Below are positions 1-8,650 of a DNA stretch of 64,000 nucleotides, in pieces. Below the pieces are notes generated by a model. It worked only from the letters and a program-made list of their open reading frames with translations. It did no database searches and was not told where the DNA came from. The DNA is from Natrinema gelatinilyticum (GTDB lineage: Archaea > Halobacteriota > Halobacteria > Halobacteriales > Natrialbaceae): contig NZ_CP100756.1 in NCBI RefSeq assembly GCF_024266705.1, positions 620,001-684,000 of the forward strand, given 5' to 3'. The position numbers and the translations under genes are program-made. How positions within the stretch are numbered: position 1 is the stretch's first letter; every line of letters begins with the position of its first letter.

Positions 1-1
1 A

Positions 2-1375
2 GCGGCCACCGTCGACGTGCTCAGCGACGAGGTCTCGCTGGAGGGCGTCCGGACGGACGCCGACGGCGACACCGTCGACGCGCTCCGGGCGGCGATGCCG
101 GACGTACGCCTCGAAAATATGCCCGATCACGACCGTCAACACCTCGAAGGCGGGCTGGTCGGGTTTCTGGCATACGACGCCGTCTACGACCTCTGGCTCG
201 AGGAGGTCGGACTCGAACGGCCCGACTCGCGGTTCCCGGACGCGCAGTTTCTCTTGACGACGAAAACGCTCGCGTTCGACGAGCGCGACGGGACGATTTC
301 GCTAATTTTTACGCCGGTTCTCGACGCAAACGACGACCCCGACGAGGTGTACGACGCGCTCGTCGACGAGGCCGACGCGGTCGCGGCGACGCTCCGAGAC
401 ACGACTGGCCTCGAGACCGGCCGGTTCGTCCTCGAAGACGAGGTTGCGGGACCGAGAGCGGAGTACGAAGAGAGCGTCAGGCGAGCCAAAGAGCACGTCC
501 TCGACGGGGACATCTATCAGGGGGTCATCTCCCGGACGCGTGAGCTGTACGGCGATGTCGATCCAATCGGCTTCTACGAGGCGATGCGAGGCGTGAACCC
601 GTCCCCGTACATGTATCTACTCGATCACGACGACCTGACCGTCGTCGGGGCGAGCCCGGAGACGCTGATATCCGTGCGCGGACGCGAAGTGATGTCGAAT
701 CCGATCGCCGGCACCTGCGACCGGGGCTCGAGTCCCGTCGAGGATCGTCGTCTCGCCGGCGAAATGTTGGCCGACGGCAAGGAACGCGCCGAACACACGA
801 TGCTCGTCGATCTCGCGCGCAACGACGTTCGGCGGGTTTCCGAACCGGGGTCGGTTCGCGTCGACGAGTTCATGAACGTCCTGAAGTACAGTCACGTTCA
901 GCACATCGAATCGACCGTGACCGGAACGCTTTCGCCCGACGCGGACGCGTTCGACGCGACGCGAGCGTCGTTCCCCGCCGGTACGCTCTCGGGAGCGCCG
1001 AAGATTCGAGCGATGGAGATCATCGACGACCTCGAGACCGAACCTCGGGGCCTCTACGGCGGCGGCGTCGGCTACTACTCTTGGACCGGCGACGCTGACT
1101 TCGCGATCGTGATTCGGACTGCGACCGTCGAAGCGGGCGCGGCGCTACGCGCTGCGGACGATCAGGCGGGAGACATACGAGGCGACGGAACACGAGACCG
1201 GATCACGGTTCAGGCAGGCGCGGGACTGGTCGCCGACAGCGACCCGACGGCCGAGTACGAGGAGACGGAGAAAAAAATGGGCAGCGTGCTTGCAGCGCTC
1301 GAGGAAATCGAACGCCCGGCCGAGGAGTCTTCCCGTGCCGAGACTCCCGAAAAGACGCCAGAGGTGAGTCGATGA
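2..1375 (+). CDS. trpE: Anthranilate synthase component I, 5'-truncated by the window edge
   Basis: Converts chorismate to anthranilate in tryptophan synthesis, using ammonia from the TrpG subunit. The reading frame is open to the first bases, so the true start lies outside the window; about 457 residues are visible. Chorismate-enzyme signatures are clear: GDIYQGVISRTREL in the middle, the GTCDRG turn, and FPAGTLSGAPKIRAMEII near residue 330 of the visible part, followed by GLYGGGVGYYSW. The tail is acidic and Glu-rich, as is usual in haloarchaea. It overlaps trpG by 4 bases (ATGA), implying translational coupling. A pabB role cannot be excluded from sequence alone, but the coupled partner and overall form favour TrpE. 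Confidence 0.88.
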   Translation, partial: AATVDVLSDEVSLEGVRTDADGDTVDALRAAMPDVRLENMPDHDRQHLEGGLVGFLAYDAVYDLWLEEVGLERPDSRFPDAQFLLTTKTLAFDERDGTISLIFTPVLDANDDPDEVYDALVDEADAVAATLRDTTGLETGRFVLEDEVAGPRAEYEESVRRAKEHVLDGDIYQGVISRTRELYGDVDPIGFYEAMRGVNPSPYMYLLDHDDLTVVGASPETLISVRGREVMSNPIAGTCDRGSSPVEDRRLAGEMLADGKERAEHTMLVDLARNDVRRVSEPGSVRVDEFMNVLKYSHVQHIESTVTGTLSPDADAFDATRASFPAGTLSGAPKIRAMEIIDDLETEPRGLYGGGVGYYSWTGDADFAIVIRTATVEAGAALRAADDQAGDIRGDGTRDRITVQAGAGLVADSDPTAEYEETEKKMGSVLAALEEIERPAEESSRAETPEKTPEVSR

Positions 1376-2028
1376 CCGAACGCACGACTACGACCACGAG
1401 TTTCGAAGCGGATCGAGACGACCGAGACGATAGTGACGCGGACTCGCTCACCGTTCTGTTCGTCGACAACTACGACTCCTTTACGTACAATCTCGTCGAG
1501 TACGTCAGTCAGCAGGCCGATACCGAAACCGAGGTCCTGAAGAACACCGCCTCGCTCGCGGACGTCCGCGCCGTCGATCCCGACGCGGTCGTCATCAGCC
1601 CGGGACCGGGCCACCCGAAGAACAATCGTGACGTCGGCCTCTCGATGAGCGTGCTCCGGAAAGTCACTCCCGAGACTCCGACGCTCGGCGTCTGCCTCGG
1701 CCTCGAGGCCGCCGTCCACGAGTACGGTGGGACCGTCGGCCGGGCTCCGGAGCCAATTCACGGGAAAGCCTCGTCGGTCGACCACGACGGCGAGGGCGTG
1801 TTCGACGGCCTCGAGCAGGGGTTCCGGGCCGGTCGGTACCACTCGCTCGTCGCGACCGTGGTGCCGGAGTGCCTCGAGGTGTCTGCGACTGCGGAACACG
1901 GCGACGTCACGCTGGTTATGGGCGTGCGACACCGGGAGTACCCACTCGAATGCGTGCAGTTTCACCCCGAAAGCGTGCTCACGGCCGCGGGACACGACGT
2001 GATCGAGAACTTCCTCGACTCGGTCTGA
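1372..2028 (+). CDS. trpG: Anthranilate synthase component II (glutamine amidotransferase)
   Basis: A class I glutamine amidotransferase that delivers ammonia to TrpE. The 218-residue protein has a roughly 25-residue acidic N-terminal extension, then VLFVDNYDSFTYNLVEYV. The oxyanion strand SPGPGHPKN, the nucleophile-elbow Cys in LGVCLGLEA and the catalytic His/Glu in VQFHPESV follow. The elbow reads CLGLE rather than the more common CLGHQ; the catalytic Cys is intact. The start overlaps the trpE stop (ATGA), so both are made from one transcript. It is the last gene of the operon in this window. Confidence 0.9.
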   Translation: MTERTTTTTSFEADRDDRDDSDADSLTVLFVDNYDSFTYNLVEYVSQQADTETEVLKNTASLADVRAVDPDAVVISPGPGHPKNNRDVGLSMSVLRKVTPETPTLGVCLGLEAAVHEYGGTVGRAPEPIHGKASSVDHDGEGVFDGLEQGFRAGRYHSLVATVVPECLEVSATAEHGDVTLVMGVRHREYPLECVQFHPESVLTAAGHDVIENFLDSV

Positions 2029-2114
2029 CGGCTGACCCGCCACGCATCGAGGAGTACTTTCTCACCGAGCTACACGGACACTCGTCGTGGAGAAGACCGG
2101 ACGAAAGCCGGCTC

Positions 2115-2303
2115 TTAGAGGGGAAGAAACGACAGATCGGTGAATCCGGCGGCGTAGAGTCCCGCGAGGACGACGGCGGCGACGATGCCGATTCGGACGG
2201 CCAGTTTGATAGCGATTTTGATCGCGACGACGGCGACCGCGAAGGCGGCGAGCGCGGCCAACACCAGCATGACCGGTGGTGCGGATGTCAGGGCATCGAT
2301 CAT
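2115..2303 (-). CDS. Small hydrophobic membrane protein
   Basis: A 62-residue protein beginning MIDALTSAPP, convergent with trpG. Nearly the whole chain is hydrophobic (VLAALAAFAVAVVAIKIAIK, then VRIGIVAAVVLAGLYAAGF), fitting two closely spaced membrane segments. I chose the ATG at 2303 over an in-frame start seven codons upstream because the extra residues are aromatic and unlike the rest. No function is recognisable. Haloarchaeal genomes carry many such single-gene membrane proteins; reality as a gene is likely but not certain. Confidence 0.55.
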   Translation of the reverse strand: MIDALTSAPPVMLVLAALAAFAVAVVAIKIAIKLAVRIGIVAAVVLAGLYAAGFTDLSFLPL

Positions 2304-2740
2304 ACAATAGTACCTGTACTCCAAGAACGTAATCTTTCCGGGAATCCTGACTTCCTCGCGGCGACGACTGACTCACTCGAGTCACCGTTCAATCGAACGT
2401 TCGTTTCTGCAAAAGTGAAAAACGCTCCACGGGGACGGGACGGCGTCGGAAACGGTCACTTTCAGTCCGGTCTGAAAATCGTTAAGGGAGTCGGCGGCCT
2501 AGGTATTCGCAACAGCACAGGCGGCCGTCTCGGCGGTCCCGACACACACACAGAATCGACAGGTCACAGAAACATCTACACAAATTAATTTGTGCTACTA
2601 CAATCAGCGTAGAAGAACAACACCACGTTTTATGAGGAATGCAGGAATACCGAACCTTCGTCACGAATGATGAGTGAACGGATCCGGACATACAGCAGAA
2701 TCGACGTGCTGCAGCGTGGTACCGACGAGGTGGCTCGCGC
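2304..2740. other. Intergenic region upstream of the ribonucleotide reductase
   Basis: About 440 bases without a convincing gene. It contains a perfect 16-base AT-rich palindrome (2579-2594) and a TATA-like GTTTTATGA near 2623-2631, which would place transcription start about 80 bases before the reductase ATG. I see no riboswitch-like structure, and cobalamin riboswitches are not known from archaea. Confidence 0.5.
2579..2594. promoter_or_regulatory. Perfect 16-bp palindrome, possible operator
   Basis: CACAAATTAATTTGTG reads the same on both strands and is strikingly AT-rich for this genome. It lies about 150 bases before the reductase start and 30-45 bases before the putative TATA box, a position suited to an upstream-acting regulator. 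Function is inferred from symmetry and position only. Confidence 0.4.
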
Positions 2741-5700
2741 ATGAGCGATGCCGAACTCTCCGCGGAAGATCTCACGCTCCCGATCAAGCGCACCGAGGGC
2801 GAGACGCTCGAGGAGCGGATGACGGAGAACGCCTATCAGAACATTCTCCCGGCACGATATCTTCGCAAGAACGCCGATGGCGATCTCGTCGAGACGCAGG
2901 AGGATCTCTTCGAGCGCGTCGGCAAGAACATCGCCCTCGCAGAGGCGGTTTACGAGGCCGAAAAACGGGACCTCGAGATCACCGTCGAGCCCGATCAGTT
3001 GAAACGCCAGCACCCGCGCCGAGACGAACTCGCCGCGGAGGTCTTCGGTGACGGAACTACGGTCGAAGACGAGGTCGAAACGACGCTGACCGAGCGGAAC
3101 GTCAACAAGTTCTCCTACGAGACGACCGTCCCCGAACTCCCCGGCGACGTACGGACCCACGTCGAGGACGTCGCCGAGACGTTCATCGACGGAATGGAAT
3201 CGCTCTCGTTCATGCCCAACTCGCCGACCCTGATGAACGCCGGCGACGAACTCCAGCAGTTGTCAGCCTGTTTCGTCATGTCCCCCGACGACGACCTCTC
3301 GGACATCCACGAGACCGCCAAGAAGGCCGCGGAGGTCTTCCAGTCTGGCGGTGGTGTTGGCTATGGCTTCTGGAAACTCCGTCCCTACGGGGACGCGGTC
3401 GGCTCCACCGGCGGCATCGCGTCGGGGCCGATCACCTTCATGCGAACCTACGATCAGCTCTGTGAAACCATCGCCCAGGGCGGGACCCGCCGCGGTGCTC
3501 AGATGGGTATCATGCGCATCTCCCACCCCGACGTCATCGAGTTCATCCACGCGAAAAACAAGGACGTCTCGCTGGCCCACTGTCTCCGACTCAACGACCC
3601 CGACGACTACACCTACACCTCCTTCAGCGAAGCTCTCGAGGAAGCGCGCGACCTGATCGACGAGGATGGCCGCGTTCCCAAGCACCTGCGTAACGCCGTC
3701 GAAGGCCACCTCTCGAATTTCAACATCTCCGTCGGCGTCACCGACGGCTTCATGGAGGCCGTCCAGAACGGCGAGGAGTACACCTTCACCAACCCGCGGA
3801 CAGAAGAGCCCCACATCGCTACTGCGGAAACCAAGGAGATGTACAGCCGCTACGATCTCGGCGAGCACGTCGACGTCGGCGAACCGCTCTCGATCCCCGC
3901 CGAACTCGTCTGGGAGCGCATCGTCGAGGGCGCCCACGAGAACGGCGAACCCGGCGTGATCTACCTCGAGCGAGTGAACAAGGAACACTCCTTCGACGTC
4001 GAGGAGCACGACGACCACCGCATTCTGGCGACTAATCCGTGTCTGACAGCGGGCATGGAGGTCCGATTGGCGGACGAAACTACCGTGCCGATCGGCGAAC
4101 TGGCTGCCAGTAACGAATCGGTGAACGTGCGGACGCTCGACGGTGGAGAGGTTGTTACTTGCGAGGCACGCGCGTTCAAGACGAAAGTAAACGCCGATAT
4201 TGTGCGCGTCACGACTGAATCCGGCCTCGCCATTCGCGTTACCCCGGACCACGAGATACGTGCTGAAAACGGTGAATGGGTCGAAGCCGTCGATCTTTCG
4301 CCCGGGGACGAAGTCGTTAGCCTCTCGAAGCCGCTCGCAACACCGCAAGGAACCGTACACGAGACGACTACGGCCACCATCGCGAGCGTCGAGGCAGACG
4401 GCAGCGAAGACGTGTACGACCTGACGGTCGACGATACACACAATTTCTTCGCCAGTGAATCCGGCGACGAGACAATAAACGTCCACAACTGCGGCGAGCA
4501 ACCGTTGGAAGAGTACGAGGCCTGCAACCTCGGTCACATCAACCTCTCGACGCTCGCGGACCTTGAAGCGCCCGACTGGCGCGTCTGGTCCGGCGAACAC
4601 GCTGCAGAGTACGACTCGAAAGAAGCGGCTGTCGAGGCGTTCCTCGAGGAGGCCATCGACTTCGAGGAGTTCGACGAGCGCATCGAGTACGGCACGCGCT
4701 TTTTGGAGAACGTCGTCACGATGTCGGACTTCCCCGTCCCGGAGATCGAACAGAAGGTCCGGGACATGCGTAAGATCGGCCTCGGTATCATGGGGCTGGC
4801 ACAGCTGTACGTTCAACTCGGCATCAAGTACGGTAGCGACGAGGGGAACGAGGTCGCCCGCCAGCTGCTGACCCACATCAACCATGGCGCGAAGGCCGCG
4901 AGCCACGAACTCGCCACCGAACGCGGCTCGTTCGCCGACTGGGACGACTCGAAGTACGCGTCCCCGACCGAGTACCGTGAGTGGTTCGAGAACCAGACCG
5001 GCGAGGACGCCGACGACTGGGCCGACGGCTACTCGATCCGCAACCACAACGTCACGACCATCGCACCGACCGGGACGACCTCGATGGTCGGTAACACGAC
5101 CGGCGGCTGTGAGCCCATCTACAACGTCGCCTACTACAAGAACGTCACCGACGACGTGCAGGGCGACGAGATGCTCGTGGAGTTCGACGACTACTTCCTG
5201 CGAACCCTCGTGGCCAACGACATCGACGTCGATGCAGTCAAGGAGGAAGCGCAGGAACAGATGGCGACCAACCAGTTCGACGGCGTCGAAGGTCTCTCGA
5301 CCGTGCCAAACGCGATCGGCGAACTGTTCGTCATTACTAGCGACCTCACCGCGAAACAGCACGCGGCGGTGCAGTGTGCCTGTCAGAAGGGCGTCGACTC
5401 GGCAATCTCGAAGACCGTAAACGCGCCAAACGATTCCACGGTCGAGGACGCCACGGACGTCTTCGAGTGGGTATACGAGCAGGGTGGCAAGGGCGTCACC
5501 TACTACCGCGACGGTACCCGCTCGAAACAGGTCCTGACGACCCGCGCAGACAACGCAGACTTCGCCGACGAGACGGAGGCCGCTCAGGCGCTGGTCGAAC
5601 AGATCGACGAGATCTTCGGCGGACTCGAACAGTTCATCGAGAGCGAGGACGTCCAGGACGTTCTCGAGGAGAATGTCGGGTCCCTGCTCGGCGACACCGA

Positions 5701-6310
5701 GCCCGATCGAATCGACTTCACTGAAAAACGCGAGCGGCCCGACGCGCTCCAGGGCGTCAGTCAGCGCATCGACACCGGCTACGGGAAAATCTACGTGACG
5801 ATCAACGAAGACCCCGAAACGAAACAGCCGTTCGAACTGTTCGCCAACATCGGCCACTCGGGCGGGTTCACCAACTCCTTTACCGAGGCGCTCGCGAAGG
5901 TCATCTCGACGTCGCTGCGCTCGGGCGTCGATCCCGAGGAGATCGTCGACGAACTCTGTGGCACCCGGAGCCCGAAGGTCGCCTGGGACAAGGGCGAACA
6001 GATCCAATCCATCCCGGACGCCATCGGAACGGCGATGCGACGCTATCTCGAGGGCGAGATCGACAAGCCATACCCGAAACAGCAGACGCTCGAGGAATCC
6101 GCCGACGCAGACATCGGCGGGTTCGACGACCACGAGACCGACGGCGGGGCAGCCGCCGAAGCCGGTGCGTCTATAGACGCGACCGACGACACGACGCAGG
6201 ATCTCATCGACGCCGGAGAATCGCCGGAGTGCCCGGACTGTGGCTCGATGTCGCTGTATTTCTCCGAAGGCTGCAAGACCTGCAATAACTGTGGCTGGAG
6301 TGAGTGCTAA
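2741..6310 (+). CDS. nrdJ: Adenosylcobalamin-dependent ribonucleotide reductase (class II) containing a mini-intein
   Basis: Reduces ribonucleotides to deoxyribonucleotides using a B12-derived radical. The 1189-residue precursor holds a 150-residue intein; the spliced enzyme would be 1039 residues. Visible landmarks are the first redox Cys in QQLSACFVMSP (residue 177), the glycine-rich SGGGVGYGFW, and the radical Cys in NPCGEQPL (Cys584 of the precursor). The partner Cys is in ACNLGHINL (residue 595), the phosphate-binding TIAPTGTTSMV lies further on, and the C-terminal zinc ribbon is CPDCGSMSLYF...CKTCNNCGW. The intein splits the Asn-Pro/Cys-Gly-Glu active-site motif exactly before the radical Cys, so only spliced protein can be active. 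The cobalamin genes at 56.5-62.5 kb would support it. Confidence 0.95.
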   Translation: MSDAELSAEDLTLPIKRTEGETLEERMTENAYQNILPARYLRKNADGDLVETQEDLFERVGKNIALAEAVYEAEKRDLEITVEPDQLKRQHPRRDELAAEVFGDGTTVEDEVETTLTERNVNKFSYETTVPELPGDVRTHVEDVAETFIDGMESLSFMPNSPTLMNAGDELQQLSACFVMSPDDDLSDIHETAKKAAEVFQSGGGVGYGFWKLRPYGDAVGSTGGIASGPITFMRTYDQLCETIAQGGTRRGAQMGIMRISHPDVIEFIHAKNKDVSLAHCLRLNDPDDYTYTSFSEALEEARDLIDEDGRVPKHLRNAVEGHLSNFNISVGVTDGFMEAVQNGEEYTFTNPRTEEPHIATAETKEMYSRYDLGEHVDVGEPLSIPAELVWERIVEGAHENGEPGVIYLERVNKEHSFDVEEHDDHRILATNPCLTAGMEVRLADETTVPIGELAASNESVNVRTLDGGEVVTCEARAFKTKVNADIVRVTTESGLAIRVTPDHEIRAENGEWVEAVDLSPGDEVVSLSKPLATPQGTVHETTTATIASVEADGSEDVYDLTVDDTHNFFASESGDETINVHNCGEQPLEEYEACNLGHINLSTLADLEAPDWRVWSGEHAAEYDSKEAAVEAFLEEAIDFEEFDERIEYGTRFLENVVTMSDFPVPEIEQKVRDMRKIGLGIMGLAQLYVQLGIKYGSDEGNEVARQLLTHINHGAKAASHELATERGSFADWDDSKYASPTEYREWFENQTGEDADDWADGYSIRNHNVTTIAPTGTTSMVGNTTGGCEPIYNVAYYKNVTDDVQGDEMLVEFDDYFLRTLVANDIDVDAVKEEAQEQMATNQFDGVEGLSTVPNAIGELFVITSDLTAKQHAAVQCACQKGVDSAISKTVNAPNDSTVEDATDVFEWVYEQGGKGVTYYRDGTRSKQVLTTRADNADFADETEAAQALVEQIDEIFGGLEQFIESEDVQDVLEENVGSLLGDTEPDRIDFTEKRERPDALQGVSQRIDTGYGKIYVTINEDPETKQPFELFANIGHSGGFTNSFTEALAKVISTSLRSGVDPEEIVDELCGTRSPKVAWDKGEQIQSIPDAIGTAMRRYLEGEIDKPYPKQQTLEESADADIGGFDDHETDGGAAAEAGASIDATDDTTQDLIDAGESPECPDCGSMSLYFSEGCKTCNNCGWSEC
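4040..4489 (+). other. Mini-intein within NrdJ, no homing endonuclease
   Basis: Occupies precursor residues 434-583 (150 residues). It starts with Cys in NP|CLTAGMEVRLADE (block A). It has a block B-like VTPDHEIRA with the Thr-x-x-His pattern, block F VYDLTVDDTHNFFA, and ends INVHN|C (block G: His-Asn followed by extein Cys). The size and the direct run from block B to block F leave no room for a LAGLIDADG endonuclease, so it should splice but cannot home by itself. All residues for the standard splicing pathway (Cys1, His, His-Asn, Cys+1) are present. Wobble positions in this stretch look less GC-biased than in the flanking exteins. Confidence 0.93.
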
Positions 6311-6475
6311 GCGCTAACTGAATCCGAGTCGCGCTGTTTCCGTCTCGATTTTCCGCCGCTGTACTGGGGAGGATTTTCCGTCGTTGAACCGGGTGAAATA
6401 CCCCGCTTCGCACTCAGTCGCTAAACCGGGAGAAACACCACACTTAGCACGTGCCAGGATGAACACGCTCGTATG

Positions 6476-6649
6476 ATGGCCGACGGTCGTGACGGCTCCG
6501 GTGGCGGTACGGCGGAGGAGGGCTCGAGTAACCGATCGGCTGGCGGCCCGCGCTGTCCGCACTGTAGCGCTCCGATGTACAAACGCCACTGCAAGTACGT
6601 CTGTCCCCAACACGGGGTCATCATCGATTGCAGCGATCCGTTCCGATGA
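6476..6649 (+). CDS. Small zinc-finger protein
   Basis: A 57-residue protein; an ATG immediately upstream at 6473 is an equally possible start. The first 24 residues are Gly/Ser/acidic and look disordered. The rest holds two metal-ligand pairs, CPHCSAP and CKYVCPQHG, followed by VIIDCSDPFR. This Cys/His spacing is typical of the small zinc-finger proteins abundant in haloarchaea; some are known to affect biofilm or motility, but no function can be assigned here. It stands alone between nrdJ and a broken response regulator. Confidence 0.75.
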   Translation: MADGRDGSGGGTAEEGSSNRSAGGPRCPHCSAPMYKRHCKYVCPQHGVIIDCSDPFR

Positions 6650-6755
6650 GAATGGGTGGGTTTCGACCCATTTCGGCGATTCAGCGTCCGACTCGAGGCG
6701 TGAATTGCCCGGAATCCCTACATTTCGAGGGGCTGTGGTCTCAGACAAGAACGCT

Positions 6756-6956
6756 ATGTCTATGCAATCGACGATCCTCGTCGTCGACGACGGACGAGAA
6801 CTCGCCACCATTTACGCGATGTGGGTCGGCGAAGACGAGGAGGTCGCGACCGCCTACGACGGCCGCAGGACGATCCCGATGGCCACGATCGTACCTGCGA
6901 GCGCGCGTCCGACCCAGCGTCACGGACATCGATCGGACCTCTCGCTCGAGCGTTGA
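6756..6956 (+). pseudogene. Truncated response-regulator receiver domain
   Basis: The 66-residue frame begins MSMQSTILVVDDGRELATIY and continues to TAYDGRRT, matching the first third of a haloarchaeal receiver domain (acidic DD pocket, helix 1, then the A-Y-D-G turn). After that the sequence becomes unrelated and stops before the phosphorylated Asp and the Lys of the switch. No continuation is visible in the other frames. It looks like a decayed HalX-type response regulator rather than a working gene. Confidence 0.6.
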
Positions 6957-7111
6957 ATCCGTCGTGTCTGTACGCGACGAGAGTCCGCTGGCGTCCGCAA
7001 GTGTTCCGTCGCTCTGAAAATCAGTGTCGAGTGATGTGTTCGACGATCGGACATCGCGGACCGAGTTCGTCTGGTGACCCTGCCGCAGTCACCGACCCAA
7101 AGGAAAGGGCT

Positions 7112-7119
7112 TTTATAAT
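7112..7119 (+). promoter_or_regulatory. TATA-like box for tRNA-Leu
   Basis: TTTATAAT lies 38-45 bases before the mature tRNA, preceded by a purine-rich stretch (AAAGGAAAGG) resembling a BRE. Spacing fits a transcription start a dozen or so bases before the tRNA, with the leader removed by RNase P. Confidence 0.55.
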
Positions 7120-7156
7120 CACGCTGGATACGATTGAGTGCAGACAGAGACCGCGA

Positions 7157-7241
<85 letters not shown>

Positions 7242-7248
7242 TCGCACA

Positions 7249-7303
7249 GGTGGAATGCTCCACCGTTAATCGATGCAGGTGATCTCCCTTCGAGGACATC
7301 ACC
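7249..7303 (+). terminator. Two successive hairpins just after the tRNA
   Basis: GGTGGA-ATGC-TCCACC (7249-7264) is a perfect 6-bp stem with a 4-base loop. A second inverted repeat, GGTGAT...ATCACC (7278-7303), extends to about ten pairs with one mismatch. They may help end or process the tRNA transcript, or mark the island junction. No T-tract follows directly. Confidence 0.35.
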
Positions 7304-7594
7304 CACGCATAATTCCTTTCGAAACTACTCCTCCTCGAGCGCCAGCCACGCCGCTCCCTGATCCTATACTTACAGTCGATTCCAGCTATGCATGAGAATG
7401 AACGGTCAAAGCTGGTTCCTCGATACGAGCTGGAAGTTTCTACGCAGCTAAGAGTGCAAAATTGATGCATCAAAGGCCCCGGAACACGAGATCTTAACTA
7501 CAACTACAAATTTATCGGTTTTCTATATAATCTGGTCAATGATGCCTGCCAGAAGGACACTGAGGGTGAGAAGCAGAATAAGGATAGCAGAGTA
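7304..7594. other. AT-richer non-coding stretch at the island edge
   Basis: No gene is supported. Base composition drops clearly from about 7480 onward (long A/T runs around 7495-7535) compared with the core genome on the left, marking the start of the foreign-looking segment. Confidence 0.4.
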
Positions 7595-7702
7595 TTATTC
7601 CATCAAGTCCACATAGAATCTATCTAGCACAATTCCTATAGATACCCCTACGAATAGGAAAAAGGCGAAAATCAAACTTCGACGGCTGTTAGTATTCAAC
7701 AT
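7595..7702 (-). CDS. Possible single-pass membrane mini-protein
   Basis: A 35-residue frame, MLNTNSRRSL then IFAFFLFVGVSIGIVLD and a short tail, with one predicted membrane helix preceded by two Arg. Its ATG lies inside the end of the upstream PIN-domain gene (14-base overlap), suggesting translational coupling. Nothing identifies a function. The hydrophobic segment and the overlap are the only support, so this is tentative. Confidence 0.35.
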   Translation of the reverse strand: MLNTNSRRSLIFAFFLFVGVSIGIVLDRFYVDLME

Positions 7703-8180
7703 ACTCAAACTGAATGTCCCCGAGATTATACCGTTCCTTTCGCTCAGAGAGATTATAGAAGTCTTCATCATTCGTAAATATAGTTGGTTTGGGATTATCG
7801 CAGTTCTGTGCTGTTTGGAGTATCGGGATATCTTTCGGCTGAATCTCGATGGCTTCTGCATATGCCTGCACTGCTGGGTGATTCCGAACGTCTTCGAGAT
7901 CGACTTTCGCGACTTCTTCGTAAGAGGGCTCCTGAATGAGTGGATTTGACATCATCTCAGCGAACTTGTTCTGGAGATCGTCAACCCTGGATTGATTTTT
8001 AAAGTCTCTCTGAATCGCTTGACCTACTTCTTCGTAGATATATGGCGTGACTATTACACATCGTCTCTCATCGAAAATGGATTCGATACACGATACTGCA
8101 TCGTCTGATCGGCGGGTTAGCCCATGAACCCAGACATTGCTGTCGAAAATGTCGACCTTAGAACTAAGAGAGAAACTCAA
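7689..8180 (-). CDS. PIN-domain protein, probable VapC-like toxin
   Basis: The 163-residue protein opens with VDIFDSNVWVHGL, the first PIN strand with its metal-binding Asp. It has a central helix Glu (YIYEEVGQAI), the DIPILQTAQ segment and TNDEDFYNL, the last acidic pair of the fold. PIN proteins are Mg-dependent ribonucleases, usually the toxin of a pair. A 60-residue gene ends 4 bases upstream and would be the antitoxin. Base composition is lower in GC than the neighbours, in keeping with transfer. Confidence 0.75.
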   Translation of the reverse strand: MSFSLSSKVDIFDSNVWVHGLTRRSDDAVSCIESIFDERRCVIVTPYIYEEVGQAIQRDFKNQSRVDDLQNKFAEMMSNPLIQEPSYEEVAKVDLEDVRNHPAVQAYAEAIEIQPKDIPILQTAQNCDNPKPTIFTNDEDFYNLSERKERYNLGDIQFEYVEY

Positions 8181-8184
8181 TCGT

Positions 8185-8367
8185 CTATTCGTCTGGGTGA
8201 TACGGAGTTAGCACAGAAGGATCTCGGTAGAGATCTGGAAGCATGAGATCAACATTCCAGTTTACCTCTTCTGCTAACGATTCAGTTGATTCCCACGCCT
8301 CAAAGGATGAGTTCGAACTTGAGGATGCGGCCCGAAGACGTTGGGCTGGTTCTTTGGACATTATCAC
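8185..8367 (-). CDS. Small acidic protein upstream of the PIN gene, candidate antitoxin
   Basis: The 60 residues begin MIMSKEPAQRLRAASSSS and continue through EAWESTESLAEEVNWNVDLM. They show no recognised DNA-binding fold. The TATA-like TTTATTCA on the minus strand near 8398-8405, about 30 bases before this ATG, supports the start and makes it the first gene of the pair. Its role as antitoxin is inferred only from order, spacing and size. Confidence 0.5.
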   Translation of the reverse strand: MIMSKEPAQRLRAASSSSNSSFEAWESTESLAEEVNWNVDLMLPDLYRDPSVLTPYHPDE

Positions 8368-8650
8368 TCACCCCTGGTTACCTAGACCGAGGACGTGTGT
8401 ATGAATAAACGTTCTGGAAGTCCCAGGCCGATCGAGTACCCCTGTTGTCAGTGGGCTCACGTTCTGGCCCCATTCAGAGGTGTCCGCGTTCCGCGATGGT
8501 ACTATCAGCTTCGACGTAATCCGGATCTGGTCTATTCGAATGGAATACGATCGCTTGGATTGAGCCGTTGGCATACTTGGGCATCTGGATCGACCTTTCA
8601 CCGTCCCAGCGCTCATCGGCGAGTTGCTCTAGATCTTATAATTCATGGAG

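Noticed and set aside
3263..6133. 956-codon open frame on the minus strand opposite nrdJ
   Set aside because: It is the antisense shadow of a GC-rich acidic gene; it contains no family motif, while the plus strand has complete reductase and intein motifs.
8368..8650. Short frames on both strands between the PIN module and the winged-helix regulator
   Set aside because: No coding bias or motif; the stretch probably holds the promoter of the PIN module and decayed sequence.
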